DNA from: Kordia algicida OT-1
Lineage (GTDB): Bacteria; Bacteroidota; Bacteroidia; Flavobacteriales; Flavobacteriaceae
Direction: 5' to 3'
DNA: 64,000 nucleotides
NCBI RefSeq assembly: GCF_000154725.1
Contig: NZ_DS544873.1
Location: 4,824,649-4,888,648 of the forward strand
Below the pieces are notes generated by a model. It did no database searches. It was not told where the DNA came from and saw only the letters and a list, made by a program, of their open reading frames with translations. Positions 27,956 to 36,467 of this stretch are shown in pieces. Position 1 is the stretch's first letter, and each line of letters opens with the position of its first letter. The translations under genes and the position numbers were made by a program.

Positions 27956-30900
27956 ATGAAGACAAAAGTTTTTTCCCTATTTCTCTTTGTAATTAGTATC
28001 TCATTAGCGCAAGTTCCTACGAACGGACTCACGCATGAATACCTATTTACAAACGGAAGCTACAACACTACTGTCGGATCTAACAATCTTACACAATCTG
28101 GAGGAACAATCGCAACAACAGCCGATCGTGAAGGCGCTCCTACAAACGCGATAGAATTAAACAATTCTTTCCTATTTACTCCACAACTAGCTTCTGGGTT
28201 TAGAGTCTCAGTAAGTTTTTGGATTAAAACAAATACCAACGATTCCTTTGATCGTGCTATACTAGATTACCATGCGCGAAACGTACGTATTCCAACCAAT
28301 ACGGAAACTGGCTTCTTTCTTACCTTAGATGATGGAAAAATTGATCTCAGTGCCAACTATCGATACGGATATAACTTTATGCAAACATCTGAAACTACTT
28401 TCTATACAGGAAATCACGGTTTTCGAAGTAATGCGTCTGTTGCAGACAATAACTGGCATCACATCACACTAACAATAGATACAGGAGCGACAAACGGAAA
28501 CATCTTCTATCAATACAACTTGTATATTGATGGTGTGTTAGACAATACACTTACAAGAACCAGCACGCCACCTGCACAATCAGGACAAATATATGCGATC
28601 CTATTTCCTAATGAACGTGTAACGATAGGAAACAGTAAAAATGGAAATCTAATTTCCGATCGTGTTTACGGCGATACCATCGATGATATTCGTTGGTACA
28701 ACAGAACCTTAAGTCTTTCTGAAGTAAATGCACTCTACAATGATGTTGACAGTTGTATTCCAACACAACTTACAGCAACAAATGTACAATCAAATGCTGT
28801 CGACTTATCATGGATGGCAACGCCCGATCAAACTTCTTGGGATGTTTCATACACAACACCAGGAAGCAGTCCAGATTCAGGAACAATCGTTAGCAATGTA
28901 GGCGCAAGTCCATACACACTCACAGGATTATCTCCAACAACTTCATACGACATATACATTAGAAGTACTTGTAACGGAATTATCTCAGGTTGGTCAAATG
29001 TGGCAGCTATAACCACTACTGCTGTACAAGAAAGAATTTACGTTGACATTGATGCTACAGGAGCAAACGATGGATCTAGTTGGGCAAATGCATACACAAG
29101 TCTAAACGATGCACTCACAGGAATTGCTACAGGAACAGAACGTACCATTTGGGTAGCAGAAGGAACGTACATTCCAACAACGACAAATGCTGATGCCAGA
29201 ACAGCAACATTTTCCATTCCAACATTGGTAAAACTCTATGGAGGATTCAACGGAACAGAAACCATGCTGTCACAGCGTAATCCTTTGTTACATATTGCAA
29301 AACTTAGTGGCGACATAATGGGCGACGATAATGGAATACTGTTACCGACAGAAAGTACGCGAGCAGACAATGTGTTTCATGTAGTATCCTTACGAGAAAA
29401 CATGACAGATGTAATCATTGATGGTGTCACAATTGCGGATGGAAATGCTTTAGGTGGAGGAACGCTTACTGGACCAGTAGCAAACCGTGTAAACTATGGA
29501 ACTGGTGGCGCGGTCTATGTGGCATTGGTAAACACTTCCGAAAGGGTAGAAGCTACATTTAACAACTGTATCTTAGAAAATAACTCAGGGCAAAACGGCG
29601 CTGTCTATGGAAATTATGTACAAAACCCATCGGCTTCTGTTAGTTATCAAGTAGATTTCATAAACTCAAAAATTCGTTCCAACTATGGAAGTCTTAGTTC
29701 TATAGTGTTATATTTTGGGCAAAACGGAGCGACGAGTTCAGGTAAAATTGTCAACTGTCTCTTTACAAACAATACAACGCCAGTTTCAAGAAATATTGGT
29801 TCTTGTTTGTGGATCGGTCGTTTAAACGGACCTGCAAGTGTAGTACAGCTAGATGTTGTCAATACTACATTTACCGACAATTCTGGGCAAAGCGGACAAG
29901 TAATTACAACTACGGGCGCGCCAGAATTATCAAACATTAATAATAGTATTATCTATGGCAATGGAAGCAATACGCCTTTAGATTTCAATACTGCGCCATT
30001 TCCGGCAGTAAACAATTCTATTGTAGAAGGTGGACAAGAAGGCGGAATCAACCTCGATCCTTTATTTACAAGTGCTACCGACTTTACATTGCAGTTAACT
30101 TCGCCAGCAATCAACGCAGGAAACAATGCATTTGTACCTGTAGATATTACAGAAGATATTGATGGTAATCAACGTATTTTTGACACTACTGTAGATTTGG
30201 GAGCATATGAATTTAATGCCAATTGTGGAGAATTTTTCAATGTTGTGCTTACGCCAAGTGCAACAGTTGCCACAGAAGCAACACTTACGTGGGATCATCC
30301 ATTCGATACAGGAGATACTTTCGATTTAGTATATGTAGTGAGTGGAATGCCCATCGGAAACGGAACAGCTATCAACGGAATCACTGGAAACAGTCAACTG
30401 CTCACAGGATTAAGTTCTAACTTTTACGATATTTATCTAAGAGCAAACTGCTCAGGAACACCAAGTGCTTATGAATTGTACACTGTTGGTTTTAAAGTGC
30501 CAATTTTTGTAAATGCAAATGCTACAGGCGCAAACAATGGAAGCGGATGGAACAATGCATACACATCACTAGAAACTGCTTTAGCGGCGGCAAGCGACGA
30601 CGATACTATTTGGATTGCTAGCGGAACGTACAAACCAGCAGGAACAAGTCGTTTAAATTCTTTTATAATAGCCAATAATAACCTAACGATTTACGGCGGA
30701 TTCAACGGAACTGAAACACAACTTTCGGAACGTGATTTTACAGTAAATGAAACGATCCTTTCGGGAGATTTAAACGATGATGACACAGTAAACACATTTA
30801 ATGGTGGCGGAAGAAACGAAAATCTATATCACGTTGTAGAAATAACAGGACAAAACGTTACTCTTGATGGAATTGTGGTTTCTGGCGGACAAGCAACGGC

Positions 30901-31945
30901 AAGTTCTGGTGACGATCGTCTTGGCGCAGGAATCTACAAAGATGCAGGTGTAGATAATTTAACCATAATGAACAGTACATTTCGAAACAATGTTTCCGTT
31001 GGCGGTTCAGGAATTTTTGGACGCTTTGCCACAGGAGAAACGATTACTGTTTCAAATAATATATTTCACGATAATTTAGCAAACTATGGAGCAGGTTTTT
31101 ACACACTCAACACGAATAACGTGAATTACACAGTAACGTTAGCAAATAGTTTATTCTATAATAACACTACAAGAAATTCCTCAACCAATTTAGGATTTAC
31201 GGGAAGTTCTATTTGGTTGCGATCCAATAGCTCTGGCGGAACATTAACAACTACTGTAACTAATTGCACATTTGCAGACAATACAGACGTTGGTACAGAA
31301 TCATCGTCATCCAATAGAGGAACATTCAGTGTAAGTCGTGGTTCTACAGGAACGCATAATGTAGTAGTTGCTAATTCAATTTTTTACGGAAACAGAGGTG
31401 CTGGTGGTGCAATTACACGAGCAGTAACCAAAGGTCATACTGTAATTGCTAATTCTGTATCAGTGAATTATGCAATTGATGAAAATAACTTTGCCGGATT
31501 GCCAGCAGGAACTAACAGATCAAATGCCAATCCTATGTTTGTAGATGCTGCTTCGGGCGATTATTCGCTTTCGGCTTCTTCTCCAGCAATTAATACAGGT
31601 AATAATGCAGATGTAATCGGTACAACAGATGTGATAAATAACAATCGTATTGTTGACACTACAGTAGATTTAGGAGCGTATGAATATGATGCTACATTGA
31701 GTGTTGAAGAAGTGTCATTAGCAAGCGACAGTCTTGTAATATATCCAAATCCAACCTCAGGAATTATCAATATTCAAACAAAAACAAATATAAAAAATGT
31801 TGCAATTTTCAATATATTAGGGAAAAAAGTATTACAGGCAACTACTGCTACAATAGATGTTTCTCAACTTTCAGGAGGAATGTACGTAATGAAAATTACA
31901 ACTGAAAACGAAACACAAATCACCAAACGCTTTATCAAGCAATAA
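27956..31945 (+). CDS. Large T9SS-secreted protein: LamG, FnIII and two beta-helix regions
   Basis: 1329 residues. Signal peptide MKTKVFSLFLFVISISLAQ; a concanavalin/LamG-like domain to about residue 265 (VSFWIKTNTNDSF, WHHITLTIDTG, DDIRWYNRTLS); an FnIII domain (VDLSWMATPDQTSWDVSY); then two copies of a right-handed parallel beta-helix module, each opening 'YVDIDATGANDGSSWANAYT' or 'FVNANATGANNGSGWNNAYT' and closing with a choice-of-anchor-like 'RIxDTTVDLGAYE'. A T9SS type A sorting domain ends the chain (SLVIYPNPTSGIINIQ, SGGMYVMKI, KRFIKQ). It is probably a surface adhesin or polysaccharide-active protein. Its operator suggests control by the adjacent LytTR regulator. Confidence 0.9.
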   Translation: MKTKVFSLFLFVISISLAQVPTNGLTHEYLFTNGSYNTTVGSNNLTQSGGTIATTADREGAPTNAIELNNSFLFTPQLASGFRVSVSFWIKTNTNDSFDRAILDYHARNVRIPTNTETGFFLTLDDGKIDLSANYRYGYNFMQTSETTFYTGNHGFRSNASVADNNWHHITLTIDTGATNGNIFYQYNLYIDGVLDNTLTRTSTPPAQSGQIYAILFPNERVTIGNSKNGNLISDRVYGDTIDDIRWYNRTLSLSEVNALYNDVDSCIPTQLTATNVQSNAVDLSWMATPDQTSWDVSYTTPGSSPDSGTIVSNVGASPYTLTGLSPTTSYDIYIRSTCNGIISGWSNVAAITTTAVQERIYVDIDATGANDGSSWANAYTSLNDALTGIATGTERTIWVAEGTYIPTTTNADARTATFSIPTLVKLYGGFNGTETMLSQRNPLLHIAKLSGDIMGDDNGILLPTESTRADNVFHVVSLRENMTDVIIDGVTIADGNALGGGTLTGPVANRVNYGTGGAVYVALVNTSERVEATFNNCILENNSGQNGAVYGNYVQNPSASVSYQVDFINSKIRSNYGSLSSIVLYFGQNGATSSGKIVNCLFTNNTTPVSRNIGSCLWIGRLNGPASVVQLDVVNTTFTDNSGQSGQVITTTGAPELSNINNSIIYGNGSNTPLDFNTAPFPAVNNSIVEGGQEGGINLDPLFTSATDFTLQLTSPAINAGNNAFVPVDITEDIDGNQRIFDTTVDLGAYEFNANCGEFFNVVLTPSATVATEATLTWDHPFDTGDTFDLVYVVSGMPIGNGTAINGITGNSQLLTGLSSNFYDIYLRANCSGTPSAYELYTVGFKVPIFVNANATGANNGSGWNNAYTSLETALAAASDDDTIWIASGTYKPAGTSRLNSFIIANNNLTIYGGFNGTETQLSERDFTVNETILSGDLNDDDTVNTFNGGGRNENLYHVVEITGQNVTLDGIVVSGGQATASSGDDRLGAGIYKDAGVDNLTIMNSTFRNNVSVGGSGIFGRFATGETITVSNNIFHDNLANYGAGFYTLNTNNVNYTVTLANSLFYNNTTRNSSTNLGFTGSSIWLRSNSSGGTLTTTVTNCTFADNTDVGTESSSSNRGTFSVSRGSTGTHNVVVANSIFYGNRGAGGAITRAVTKGHTVIANSVSVNYAIDENNFAGLPAGTNRSNANPMFVDAASGDYSLSASSPAINTGNNADVIGTTDVINNNRIVDTTVDLGAYEYDATLSVEEVSLASDSLVIYPNPTSGIINIQTKTNIKNVAIFNILGKKVLQATTATIDVSQLSGGMYVMKITTENETQITKRFIKQ

Positions 31946-31966
31946 TTTATAGTTTACGTTATTGTA

Positions 31967-32003
31967 TAAATCCTGTAAGTTTTCATGCTTACAGGATTTT
32001 TTT
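31967..32003 (+). terminator. Intrinsic terminator of the beta-helix protein gene
   Basis: 12-bp stem AAATCCTGTAAG / CTTACAGGATTT with loop TTTTCATG and T run. Confidence 0.92.
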
Positions 32004-32005
32004 GC

Positions 32006-32072
32006 TTTAGCAGTCAAGAATACACTTTCAGAAATTAGCGTATAATAGGAATTAATCTAAAATGTAGCTTTG
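32006..32072 (+). promoter_or_regulatory. Fourth LytTR-type operator with promoter, no clear gene attached
   Basis: TTTAG (32006) then CAGTCAAGAATACAC then TTTCAG (32026-32031). This matches the 27863 site except for one missing base in the first half-site. The -7 box TAGCTTTG is at 32065, again 34 bases after the second half-site. Confidence 0.5.
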
Positions 32073-32078
32073 TCACCC

Positions 32079-32172
32079 AATAAGTAAAAGAAATAATACA
32101 ATACATTACCCAAACTAGCAATTTGCTAGCAGAATTTGATCGGATTGTAAAACGGCTTCAATCCGATCATTT
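32079..32172 (+). ncRNA. Possible short transcript with two hairpins
   Basis: Starts where the 32065 promoter would initiate. It contains hairpin CTAGCA/TGCTAG (32115-32129) and a perfect 11-bp hairpin TGATCGGATTG / CAATCCGATCA (32137-32169). There is no ATG-led ORF. The second hairpin has only a weak T tail, so termination is uncertain. An ATG-less open frame from 32084, or from a TTG at 32123, to 32221 is the alternative reading. Confidence 0.3.
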
Positions 32173-32185
32173 CTCAAAAAATACT

Positions 32186-32253
32186 TTTCAGAAACTCAAA
32201 TTGGCATTTCAGAAAATATGAAAAGATTAAAATCTACCAAGTATTTATATTTA
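32186..32253 (+). promoter_or_regulatory. LytTR-type operator and promoter of the small exported protein gene
   Basis: Direct repeats TTTCAG at 32186 and 32207 (21 bases apart), AAACTCAAA between, and -7 box TATATTTA at 32246, 34 bases after the second repeat. Transcription would start near 32260, which excludes the in-frame ATG at 32218. Confidence 0.72.
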
Positions 32254-32280
32254 TTCCTGAAACAAAAAATAGAAGCTTTT

Positions 32281-32601
32281 ATGAAATTAACAATCATTGC
32301 CATTAGTTTGCTTTCGGTACTTTCATTCACATCGATCTCAGAAACGACTACAACCGTACAAGAAACAACAGAAGCAGTTTATGGAAGCAGTTTTTCGCTT
32401 ATCAATGACACTAAAAATAAAGTTTCCATCTACACAGGAACTGGTTACGTATCCTTAAACAAAGGAAGTAAAACCAGCATTTCATGTAAAGTTGGAAAAA
32501 CGGTGCATTGGGCAAACAAAGGAAAAAAAGGCGACGTCATTTTCAAAATCACCAGTGATATGTGTGGCGAAACGGTCAAACTGTCTAAAGTGATGGATTA
32601 A
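32281..32601 (+). CDS. Small exported protein of unknown function
   Basis: 106 residues from the ATG at 32281, with signal peptide MKLTIIAISLLSVLSFTSIS. The mature part (about 85 residues) is beta-rich with two cysteines (TSISCKVGKT and TSDMCGETVK) that may form a disulfide. An earlier in-frame ATG at 32218 lies upstream of the predicted promoter -7 box and would bury the signal. It carries the same LytTR-type operator as the two-component system and the large surface protein, so it is probably expressed with them. Confidence 0.75.
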   Translation: MKLTIIAISLLSVLSFTSISETTTTVQETTEAVYGSSFSLINDTKNKVSIYTGTGYVSLNKGSKTSISCKVGKTVHWANKGKKGDVIFKITSDMCGETVKLSKVMD

Positions 32602-32699
32602 TTAAAAAAAAGGGGTAATTTTTTAAAAGTTAAAATCACAAAACTAACCAACCAGAAATCTAGTTTTTTAAAAGGAAAGAAAGTATTACTTTCTTAGTG

Positions 32700-32734
32700 T
32701 AAAGAGAATTTTCGAAAGAAGGTTCTCTTTTTTT
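32700..32734 (+). terminator. Intrinsic terminator after the small exported protein gene
   Basis: Stem AAAGAGAA / TTCTCTTT with a long loop and a T run, about 100 bases after the stop. Confidence 0.65.
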
Positions 32735-32778
32735 ATGAGATCGTTTTTCTTAGCTTAGATGTTATAAGAATAGTTGAA

Positions 32779-33087
32779 ATGGGAAGAATTCTATGCAAAA
32801 AACACGGAACACAAGCATTCTATGAAATGTGTGTGCATTGTTATGCGGATGTAACTCGCGGTGTAAAATCGAAAGTACATACGATTGCGATATTAAACTT
32901 AAAAATATGCGATGATTGTTATCGTGAACATACTTTTAAAGAAATTGAAAACATTGAGCTAGATGAGGTTTTGAAACTATCAGATGATAAAGTCAATACG
33001 ATTGAAATGTTAATATTTCAAAAATATAACTCGATTGAAAAAAAAGGAATTTGTATAAAATGCTACGAAGACATTAATATCCTTTAA
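32779..33087 (+). CDS. Small protein with four Cys pairs, possible zinc binder
   Basis: 102 residues, no signal peptide. Metal-ligand-like pairs are CKKH (residues 6-9), CVHC (18-21), CDDC (44-47) and CIKC (97-100), which could form two zinc sites. I do not recognise the family. It ends about 325 bases before a convergent gene and has no partner on its strand. Confidence 0.6.
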   Translation: MGRILCKKHGTQAFYEMCVHCYADVTRGVKSKVHTIAILNLKICDDCYREHTFKEIENIELDEVLKLSDDKVNTIEMLIFQKYNSIEKKGICIKCYEDINIL

Positions 33088-33412
33088 CAAGCACAAAAAC
33101 TAAAAATACAACAGACGCAATAATCAAAACGATTGCCAAAAGCTTATTATAAGGAGTTAAAAAGTTATGAGTTTTTAGTTATGAGTAAAAGTAAAACAAG
33201 CTAAAAAAATCGTGGCAATTCAAAACACTAGAGTCTCTAACAAAAACAATTCGTGAATTCGTGGTAAAAACACGTCTGAGTAAGAACAACGAAATTTAAA
33301 ATAAAAAACTCAAAATATTAAATGAAAAAGTAACTTAACACACAACACACAACACACAACACACACACAACACACACAACAACACACAACCAAGAGCGAA
33401 GCGACCAAAAAA
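33088..33412. repeat. Gene-free stretch ending in an ACACAAC array
   Basis: No gene seen. Contains 'gttatgagttttta' and 'attcgtg' near-repeats, then from 33338 to 33391 an A/C-only array that includes three exact copies of the heptamer ACACAAC (33340-33360) and looser variants. It ends just before the stop of the methyltransferase gene. Confidence 0.7.
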
Positions 33413-34177
33413 TCACTTAAAACAAACAGGAATAATTTCGCCTTCCATCAAGCAATATCTTTCAAGTTCTTCAGGAGTAAATTCAGCCGTATAATCTTCT
33501 TCTTTTACGGTAAAACCAATGCTTCGGAGTTTATCAAAATAATCCCAACCGTACACACGCACATGATCGTACTGACCAAAAATTTCCGTGCGTTCTTTTT
33601 TATCGGTAATCGTGTCATCTTCAAAAGTAACTTCGCGTTCCAAATCTTGCGGAATTTGTAAAATTGCCATACCGCCAGGTTTCAACACACGATACAATTC
33701 TTGCATTGCTTTGGTATCATCAGGAATATGTTCCAACACATGATTACACAAAATGGTATCAAACGAATCGTCTTCAAAAGGCAAATCACAAATATCAGCT
33801 TTCACATCTGCCAACGGCGAAAACAAATCTGTTGTCGTGTATTCTAGATTCTTCTGATTGCGAAAACGTTTGTAAAATGCTTGTTCGGGTGCAAAATGCA
33901 ATACTTTTTGTGGTTTGGTAAAGAAATCAGTTTCATTCTGTAAATACAACCATAACAACCGATGACGTTCTAAAGATAACGTGCTTGGCGACAAGGCATT
34001 TTCACGATTAATCGTATATCCATACGACAAGAACGTTCGGAAACTCTTACCGTCAATCGGATCCGTATAATTATTTCCCTTCAATACAAAAGTTACAAAC
34101 GGACGAATCCAATAACTCATCTTGATTAATAGCGGTCGCGGAATCGTGTTGAGTATGTATTTAAAGAGTTTTTTCAA
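33413..34177 (-). CDS. Class I SAM-dependent methyltransferase
   Basis: 254 residues with a recognisable Methyltransf_11 core: motif I-like KVLHFAPEQAFYKRFR, TTDLFSPLADVKADICDLPF, DSFDTILCNHVLEHIPDD, and the post-motif LKPGGMAILQIP. The glycine-rich SAM loop of motif I is altered (HFAPEQ), as in one flavobacterial subgroup of these enzymes. The substrate is unknown. It is the last gene of a five-gene minus-strand run that begins at gpmI. Confidence 0.85.
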   Translation of the reverse strand: MKKLFKYILNTIPRPLLIKMSYWIRPFVTFVLKGNNYTDPIDGKSFRTFLSYGYTINRENALSPSTLSLERHRLLWLYLQNETDFFTKPQKVLHFAPEQAFYKRFRNQKNLEYTTTDLFSPLADVKADICDLPFEDDSFDTILCNHVLEHIPDDTKAMQELYRVLKPGGMAILQIPQDLEREVTFEDDTITDKKERTEIFGQYDHVRVYGWDYFDKLRSIGFTVKEEDYTAEFTPEELERYCLMEGEIIPVCFK

Positions 34178-34186
34178 ATCGTGCGA

Positions 34187-34600
34187 TTATTTTACTTTAA
34201 TCATATATCCTTTGACATCAGAATTTTTCAATTCGCGAAGTTGTGCCGTAAAATAAATCGTATCTCCTTTTCTTGCAGTGTATGTAACCATAAGTCCGCC
34301 ATACTTGCGAAACAAAGCTTCATTAGGATCTTCATTTTCTTTTTTAGCATCAGGAACAATTAAATAGCTGCAATCTGTTAACCATTTTAAACGTGAACTT
34401 CGTTGTGAACCATCACTAATGTATTCAGTTTGAAATTTTTCGGTACGAACTATTTTTGTGGAAAGCGGAACAACATCGTCACTAGGAATGACAAAAGTAC
34501 CCGATTTTACACCTTCACAATTAACTTCTTTTTCTTCTTGTGCAGTTACAGAAAAAGCAATACAAAATGTTAAAAGGAAACTTAGAAATGATGTATTCAA
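34187..34600 (-). CDS. Small exported protein of unknown function
   Basis: 137 residues, signal peptide MNTSFLSFLLTFCIAFSVTAQ, then EEKEVNCEGVKSGTFVIPSD with one cysteine and a beta-rich body (RTEKFQTEYISDGSQRSS). Common in flavobacteria in this form, without a known role. It starts 20 bases after the map stop and ends 9 bases before the methyltransferase gene, so it is in the same transcript. Confidence 0.75.
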   Translation of the reverse strand: MNTSFLSFLLTFCIAFSVTAQEEKEVNCEGVKSGTFVIPSDDVVPLSTKIVRTEKFQTEYISDGSQRSSRLKWLTDCSYLIVPDAKKENEDPNEALFRKYGGLMVTYTARKGDTIYFTAQLRELKNSDVKGYMIKVK

Positions 34601-34620
34601 AATATACAGTGTTTTACGGT

Positions 34621-35427
34621 TTATGCTTGTCTGAATTCGTCTTCTTCGTTACTTTCAATACCTAATGCTTCGTATACATATTTAAATGTCGATAACAATT
34701 CAGGTTTTCCATTTACCAACGCAACATCGTGTTCAAAGTGTGCACTTGGTTTTCCATCTTTCGTCAAAACAGTCCAACCATCACGAAGAAATTTAATGTC
34801 TTTTACGCCCATATTAATCATCGGTTCAATGGCAACTACCATTCCTTCAATAAATTTCTTTCCGCGTCCGCGACGACCAAAATTTGGCATGTTTGGATCT
34901 TCGTGCATTTTTCTTCCTAAACCATGTCCAACCAAGTCTCTAACAACACCGTAACCGTGTGCTTCGGTATACTTTTGAATTGCATACCCGACATCGCCTA
35001 CGCGGTTTCCAGCTTTAAATTCACGGATTCCTACGTATAAAGATTCTTTAGTGACTTGGAGTAATTTTTCTGTTTCAGGATCAATCTCTCCAACGGCAAA
35101 CGTATATGCATGATCGCCGTAAAATTCATTTTTAATCGCACCACAATCTACCGAAATAATATCGCCTTCTTGCAACGGATTGTTATTGGGAATTCCATGT
35201 ACAACTTGCGCATTTGGACTCATGCACAAGGTGTTTGGAAAGTCATACAATCCTAAGAAACCAGGAATTGCATTATGATCGCGAATAAATTCTTCCGCTA
35301 ATTTGTCTAGATATAAGGTAGTTACGCCAGGCTTAATTTCACTAGCGATCATTCCTAATGTTTTGGAAACAATCAATGCACTTTCTCGCATCAATTCAAT
35401 TTCTTCTCGTGTTTTTGGTATAATCAT
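34621..35427 (-). CDS. map: Type I methionine aminopeptidase
   Basis: 268 residues from ATG 35427 (MIIPKTREEIELMRESALIV). That ATG overlaps the stop of the upstream gene (ATGA), a sign of coupled translation, so longer starts inside that gene are rejected. Metal-binding landmarks are SVDCGAIKNEFYGDHAYTF, the histidine of GHGLGRKMHEDP and EPMINMG. It removes the initiator methionine from nascent proteins in the cytoplasm. Confidence 0.96.
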   Translation of the reverse strand: MIIPKTREEIELMRESALIVSKTLGMIASEIKPGVTTLYLDKLAEEFIRDHNAIPGFLGLYDFPNTLCMSPNAQVVHGIPNNNPLQEGDIISVDCGAIKNEFYGDHAYTFAVGEIDPETEKLLQVTKESLYVGIREFKAGNRVGDVGYAIQKYTEAHGYGVVRDLVGHGLGRKMHEDPNMPNFGRRGRGKKFIEGMVVAIEPMINMGVKDIKFLRDGWTVLTKDGKPSAHFEHDVALVNGKPELLSTFKYVYEALGIESNEEDEFRQA

Positions 35428-35834
35428 TTCTTGAGAAAGGAAAACAGTCCTTTTTTCTTTTTTAATGTTACGTTTGGCGTTTCGTTGGTGAGCAACTGAT
35501 ATACTTTTCCCCAACCTATAAAACCGCCAATATTTCTATCGTCTATAAAATAGTCTGCGTTGATTTTTCGACTTACTTTGCCTTCAAATATTTCTTCAGG
35601 GTAACTATTGTTTACAGCGTAAAAAACGATGCCATTTTCTTTGCAAAATGCAACCGCTTCGTCCAAGCGTTTTCCGCTTCTGTATGTCCATAAAATTAAT
35701 CTATGTCCATCTTGCTCCAAACGTTTTAAAGTTTCAAAAGCAAAAATTTTAGCCGTTCCAATTTTTGGGTAGGCATCTTCTACAATAGTACCATCAAAAT
35801 CTACCGCAATCAATAAGCTCTCTTTCACAATCAT
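35424..35834 (-). CDS. HAD-type phosphatase, BT0820-like
   Basis: 136 residues. The HAD nucleophile motif is VDFDGTIVED near the N-terminus, followed by LILWTYRSGKRLDEA and IDDRNIGG as later HAD motifs. This short form without cap resembles the Bacteroides protein BT0820. The substrate is unknown. It is the first gene of the map transcript, with a TAGCTTTG promoter box 23 bases upstream. Confidence 0.85.
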   Translation of the reverse strand: MIVKESLLIAVDFDGTIVEDAYPKIGTAKIFAFETLKRLEQDGHRLILWTYRSGKRLDEAVAFCKENGIVFYAVNNSYPEEIFEGKVSRKINADYFIDDRNIGGFIGWGKVYQLLTNETPNVTLKKKKGLFSFLKK

Positions 35835-35856
35835 TCCACTTCCTATTTTGTGCTTG

Positions 35857-35864
35857 CAAAGCTA
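35857..35864 (-). promoter_or_regulatory. Promoter -7 box of the HAD-map transcript
   Basis: TAGCTTTG on the minus strand, exact TAnnTTTG match, between the stop of the thioredoxin-like gene and the start of the HAD gene. Confidence 0.6.
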
Positions 35865-35879
35865 CAAAGAAATACTGTG

Positions 35880-36467
35880 TTATTCAGCATATGTATGTTT
35901 ATAGTCTTTTCCAGACAAAATGGTAAACATATCTTTTTCTAATGATTCTACTGGCGATTCTACAATTCGGTTCAGTTCTTTGCCATCTTTATAAAAAATA
36001 AATGTTGGTACATTGGTAATATCAAAACCATCTTCCAAATGTTCAGGAGTCATTTTATCTTCATCCACAGTAATAATTTCAATATTTTCTTCAGAAGCTT
36101 TTATAACATCTATAATGCGGAAAAATTGCGGAACTTCTCGCTGACTATCTTCACACCAAGTTCCCATAAAAAGCTTCACTTTTACATCTTTTAATAATGG
36201 TTTTACTAAAAAAGCTACTTCTTTATCAACAGGATAGGTTGAATAATTTGGTCCAAACCAACTATCATAGGGTATTTTTGAAATGGCTGTTCGAGTTTGG
36301 ACACCTGTCAAAATTGGTAATTTTTTTTCTTCTTCCTCGGTTTCTGTATCAGCTTTTACTGTTGTTGCAGTTGTTTCTGTTTCAGTTGTTTTAGAAGAAG
36401 ATGTTTTCTTTTCGTCTTTACAGGCAAAAAATGTAAGTGCTATACATAGGTATAAGATTTTTTTCAT
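35880..36467 (-). CDS. Thioredoxin-fold lipoprotein without CxxC
   Basis: 195 residues, lipoprotein signal MKKILYLCIALTFFAC, then a Ser/Thr/Glu-rich linker of about 40 residues and a thioredoxin-like domain (VKVKLFMGTWCEDSQREVPQ, DITNVPTFIFYKDGKELNR with a normal cis-proline). The active site reads WCEDS, so the second redox cysteine is missing. A single-Cys thioredoxin fold cannot do dithiol exchange in the usual way; a glutaredoxin-like or structural role is possible. The stop codon of gpmI abuts its start. Confidence 0.85.
   Translation of the reverse strand: MKKILYLCIALTFFACKDEKKTSSSKTTETETTATTVKADTETEEEEKKLPILTGVQTRTAISKIPYDSWFGPNYSTYPVDKEVAFLVKPLLKDVKVKLFMGTWCEDSQREVPQFFRIIDVIKASEENIEIITVDEDKMTPEHLEDGFDITNVPTFIFYKDGKELNRIVESPVESLEKDMFTILSGKDYKHTYAE

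Noticed and set aside
32084-32221. 45-codon open frame in the orphan promoter region
   Set aside because: No ATG or GTG start (a TTG at 32123 is the only candidate), and it would run through the third LytTR operator; kept only as an alternative for the short transcript.
32218-32280. Earlier in-frame ATG for the small exported protein
   Set aside because: It lies upstream of the predicted -7 box at 32246 and would place 21 residues in front of the signal peptide.
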